Origin: an uncultured Ruminococcus sp.
Lineage (GTDB): Bacteria > Bacillota > Clostridia > Oscillospirales > Acutalibacteraceae
Length of the DNA stretch: 64,000 nucleotides
Direction of reading: 5' to 3'
Assembly: GCA_902794395.1 (NCBI GenBank)
Contig: CADBHB010000004.1
Location: 21,604-85,603, forward strand
The notes beneath the pieces were generated by a model. It was not told the origin of the DNA, searched no databases, and was given only the letters and a program-made list of their open reading frames with translations. This document shows, piece by piece, positions 62,327 to 64,000 of this stretch. Numbering within the stretch: position 1 is the first letter of the stretch; every line of letters starts with the position of its first letter. A program made the translations under genes and the position numbers.

Positions 62327-63307
62327 ATGAGTGAGAATGTACGTCCCGAAACCATGGAGAGGATAACGACAGAGGCGCTTGCCAACGCCTTTATCGACGA
62401 GCAGATCGCCGCTTTGCAGGCGCAGATCGGCGATAAAAAGGTGCTGCTGGCGCTGTCAGGCGGCGTTGACAGCTCGGTCGTCGCGGCGCTGCTTATCAAG
62501 GCTATCGGTCAAAACCTCGTTTGTGTACACGTCAACCACGGCTTGCTTAGAAAGGGAGAGCCCGAGCAGGTTATCGAGGTGTTCCGCAACCAGATGAACG
62601 CAAACCTCGTCTATGTGGACGCGGTAGACCGTTTTCTGGACAAGCTGGCAGGCGTTGCCGAGCCTGAGAAAAAGAGAAAGATCATCGGCGCGGAGTTTAT
62701 CCGCGTGTTTGAGGAAGAGGCGAGAAAGCAGGATGGCATCGAGTTCCTCGCGCAGGGCACCATCTATCCCGACATCCTCGAGAGCGACGGCGTAAAGGCG
62801 CACCACAATGTGGGCGGACTTCCCGAGGACTTGCAGTTTGAGCTGGTAGAGCCGCTGAAATTCCTCTTTAAGGACGAGGTCAGAGTAGTCGGCAAGGCGC
62901 TGGGTCTGCCCGACGGCATGGTTTACCGTCAGCCCTTCCCGGGTCCCGGACTCGGTGTGCGCTGCTTAGGCGCCATCACCCGCGACAGACTGGAAGCGGT
63001 AAGAGAATCCGACGCTATCCTCCGCGAGGAATTTGCCAAGAACGGCCTTGAGGGCAAGGTTTGGCAGTACTTTACCGCCGTGCCCGATTTCAAGAGCGTA
63101 GGCGTCAAGGACGGCAAGCGCACCTTTGCGTTCCCCGTCATCATCCGCGCGGTCAACACCAAGGACGCCATGACCGCCACCGTGGAAAACGTTCCCTTCG
63201 AGCTGCTGCAGCACATCACACAGCGCATAACCTCAGAGGTGGAGAACGTAAACCGCGTGCTCTATGACCTGACTCCCAAGCCCTCGGGCACTATTGAGTG
63301 GGAATAA
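62327..63307 (+). CDS. Stand-alone GMP synthase ATP-pyrophosphatase subunit (GuaAb-like)
   Basis: A 326-residue protein equal to the C-terminal ATPPase plus dimerisation domains of GMP synthase: LSGGVDSSVVAA near residue 44, GTIYPDILES, PFPGPGLGVR and the end GTIEWE. The N-terminal glutamine amidotransferase domain is missing entirely, yet the gene has its own promoter, an AGGAGGAG ribosome site and a proper ATG, so it is not a truncated relic. Archaea use such a subunit with a separate glutaminase; no GATase gene is adjacent here. It may use free ammonia or borrow a glutaminase. The 3' end seems to be the attachment site of a mobile element. Confidence 0.9.
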   Translation: MSENVRPETMERITTEALANAFIDEQIAALQAQIGDKKVLLALSGGVDSSVVAALLIKAIGQNLVCVHVNHGLLRKGEPEQVIEVFRNQMNANLVYVDAVDRFLDKLAGVAEPEKKRKIIGAEFIRVFEEEARKQDGIEFLAQGTIYPDILESDGVKAHHNVGGLPEDLQFELVEPLKFLFKDEVRVVGKALGLPDGMVYRQPFPGPGLGVRCLGAITRDRLEAVRESDAILREEFAKNGLEGKVWQYFTAVPDFKSVGVKDGKRTFAFPVIIRAVNTKDAMTATVENVPFELLQHITQRITSEVENVNRVLYDLTPKPSGTIEWE

Positions 63308-63408
63308 TCCCCAAATCGTCAAAAAGCGCTTAAACAAGCGGTTTTTGCCGTGTGATTGCCCTCGTTGGCAACAGAATGGCAACATTATTTGAATTATTGT
63401 AAAAATAT

Positions 63409-63446
63409 AGAGCTATCAGATTTCCTGTAAGTCTGATAGCTCTTAT
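63409..63446. terminator. Hairpin terminator near element edge
   Basis: AGAGCTATCAGA and TCTGATAGCTCT form a perfect 12-bp stem around TTTCCTGTAAG. The plus strand continues TATTATTTTG and the minus strand ATATTTTTAC, so it may act both ways between the guaA-like gene and the convergent small gene. Confidence 0.7.
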
Positions 63447-63461
63447 TATTTTGTTTTGCTT

Positions 63462-63851
63462 TTAGTCTTTATTGAGTTTGTCTTTGAATGCTTCTGCCAT
63501 AGCTTCACTCAATTCTTGTGAAGGAGCTTTGGCATAATCGACATTACTGTATTTCGGATAGTTATAACGCCACTTGTCGTAATCGTCCTTGCTGATTTCG
63601 CCCTTGCGGTATTTTTCACGCTCCGCACACCAAACGTGAAGCTCGTCCAAAAGATTTCGTGCTTCTCTGCTGTTGAACGGATCAACACGCATAAGGATCT
63701 CTCCGTCTCTTTTCTCAATCGTCAGCCCGTAAATATCCTCTAAGGTAAATAAAGTGTGCATAAGACCTATATAGGAATCAATATCAGGTACGCTTAAAGC
63801 ATCAGGAGATATGCCGAATACCTCTGCAAGTTTATTTGTTAAATCAGCCAC
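63462..63851 (-). CDS. Mobile-element-associated protein of unknown function
   Basis: A 129-residue acidic protein, starting at GTG 63851 with no clear ribosome site. It has no signal or transmembrane segment and looks helical. The segment EREKYRKGEISKDDYDKWRYNYP (about residues 75-97) and a KAPSQELSEA tail are of a kind I associate with small proteins in conjugative elements of gut Clostridia. That is recall, not a search. It is divergent from the excisionase-like gene 41 bp away. Codon use is AT-richer than in the adjoining guaA-like gene. Confidence 0.55.
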   Translation of the reverse strand: MADLTNKLAEVFGISPDALSVPDIDSYIGLMHTLFTLEDIYGLTIEKRDGEILMRVDPFNSREARNLLDELHVWCAEREKYRKGEISKDDYDKWRYNYPKYSNVDYAKAPSQELSEAMAEAFKDKLNKD

Positions 63852-63892
63852 TAAATAACAAAAATATTATTTTTCAGAAAGGGGGAGTTTGA

Positions 63893-64000
63893 ATGGACGG
63901 CACAAGCTTTATGAGTGTTGATGAGGTAGCTCAGACACTGGGGGTTTCTAAATCCTACGCCTATAAAATCGTACATCAGCTTAACGCTGAACTTAAGGCA
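63893..64000 (+). CDS. Excisionase-like helix-turn-helix protein (3' truncated)
   Basis: The ATG at 63893, after a GGGGGAG ribosome site, opens a frame that runs out of the window after 36 codons. The visible start, MDGTSFMSVDEVAQTLGVSK followed by SYAYKIVHQLN, is a MerR/excisionase-type winged helix-turn-helix as in Xis proteins and helix-turn-helix_17 domains. Such genes sit near the integrase of integrative elements, which supports the element edge at 63308. A chromosomal regulator remains possible because the rest is not visible. Confidence 0.65.
   Translation, partial: MDGTSFMSVDEVAQTLGVSKSYAYKIVHQLNAELKA

Larger units (their letters stand above)
63308..64000. mobile_element. Probable edge of an integrated element at the 3' end of the second guaA
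   Basis: Immediately after the guaA-like stop the sequence changes to lower GC. It contains GTTGGCAACA and ATGGCAAC repeats (63366-63384), a phrase common near recombinase genes and ends of conjugative elements. A minus-strand protein of mobile-element type and the start of an excisionase-like HTH gene follow. The 3' end of guaA is an established integration hotspot. The element runs out of the window, and neither integrase nor second attachment site is visible. Confidence 0.4.

Overview
The window looks like chromosomal DNA of an anaerobic, spore-forming Gram-positive bacterium of the Oscillospiraceae/Ruminococcus type. Four things suggest this: a secreted GH53 galactanase with a C-terminal dockerin, the SpoIIGA–SigE sporulation pair, formate–THF ligase, and Clostridia-style gene content (YqfD, YmdB, CdaA/CdaR, RNase J, NSS transporter). 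Coding DNA is GC-rich and intergenic DNA is AT-rich, with clear SigA-type promoters and many intrinsic terminators. I found no rRNA, tRNA or CRISPR array.

Layout. 1–7.8 kb: yqfD end, ymdB, fakA-like, recG, a D,D-carboxypeptidase, nrdR, rnhA (minus). 7.9–24.2 kb: rnj, gdpP–rplI–dnaB–tilS–hpt–ftsH, uvrA, a DUF3343/cysteine-desulfurase pair, cdaA–cdaR. Both the c-di-AMP synthase and its hydrolase are therefore present. 24.4–30.4 kb (minus): a polyprenol-linked surface-glycan operon (epimerase, GtrA, FAD oxidoreductase, GT39-like) and a rodA/ftsW gene. 30.6–33.8 kb: fhs–tsaE–tsaB–rpiB. 33.8–35.6 kb: an unusual AT-rich stretch with an Xre regulator, serial hairpins, and an isolated transcription unit of about 640 nt (strong promoter, 35-codon ORF, long structured untranslated part, strong terminator). 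35.6–44.5 kb (minus): a phosphohexomutase, a dlt-like operon containing a PLP decarboxylase, and a GtrB-type GT2. 44.7–53.8 kb: pfkA, a MORN protein, MscS, a lipoprotein, spoIIGA–sigE (minus), a 28-aa DUF3789 protein, an NSS transporter (minus) and the dockerin galactanase. 54–63.3 kb: purC–purF–purB–purA–guaA, an esterase, small proteins, and a second GMP synthase that lacks the glutaminase domain. 63.3–64 kb: lower-GC DNA with a mobile-element-type protein and the start of an excisionase-like gene, probably the edge of an element integrated at the 3' end of the second guaA.

The best candidate for something undescribed is the 34.79–35.46 kb transcription unit. No gene follows it on its strand, so it is not an ordinary attenuator. 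A family of short intergenic inverted-repeat elements (five copies) and the decarboxylase-containing dlt-like operon also merit attention. All functions come from reading sequence and motif recall; no searches were run.
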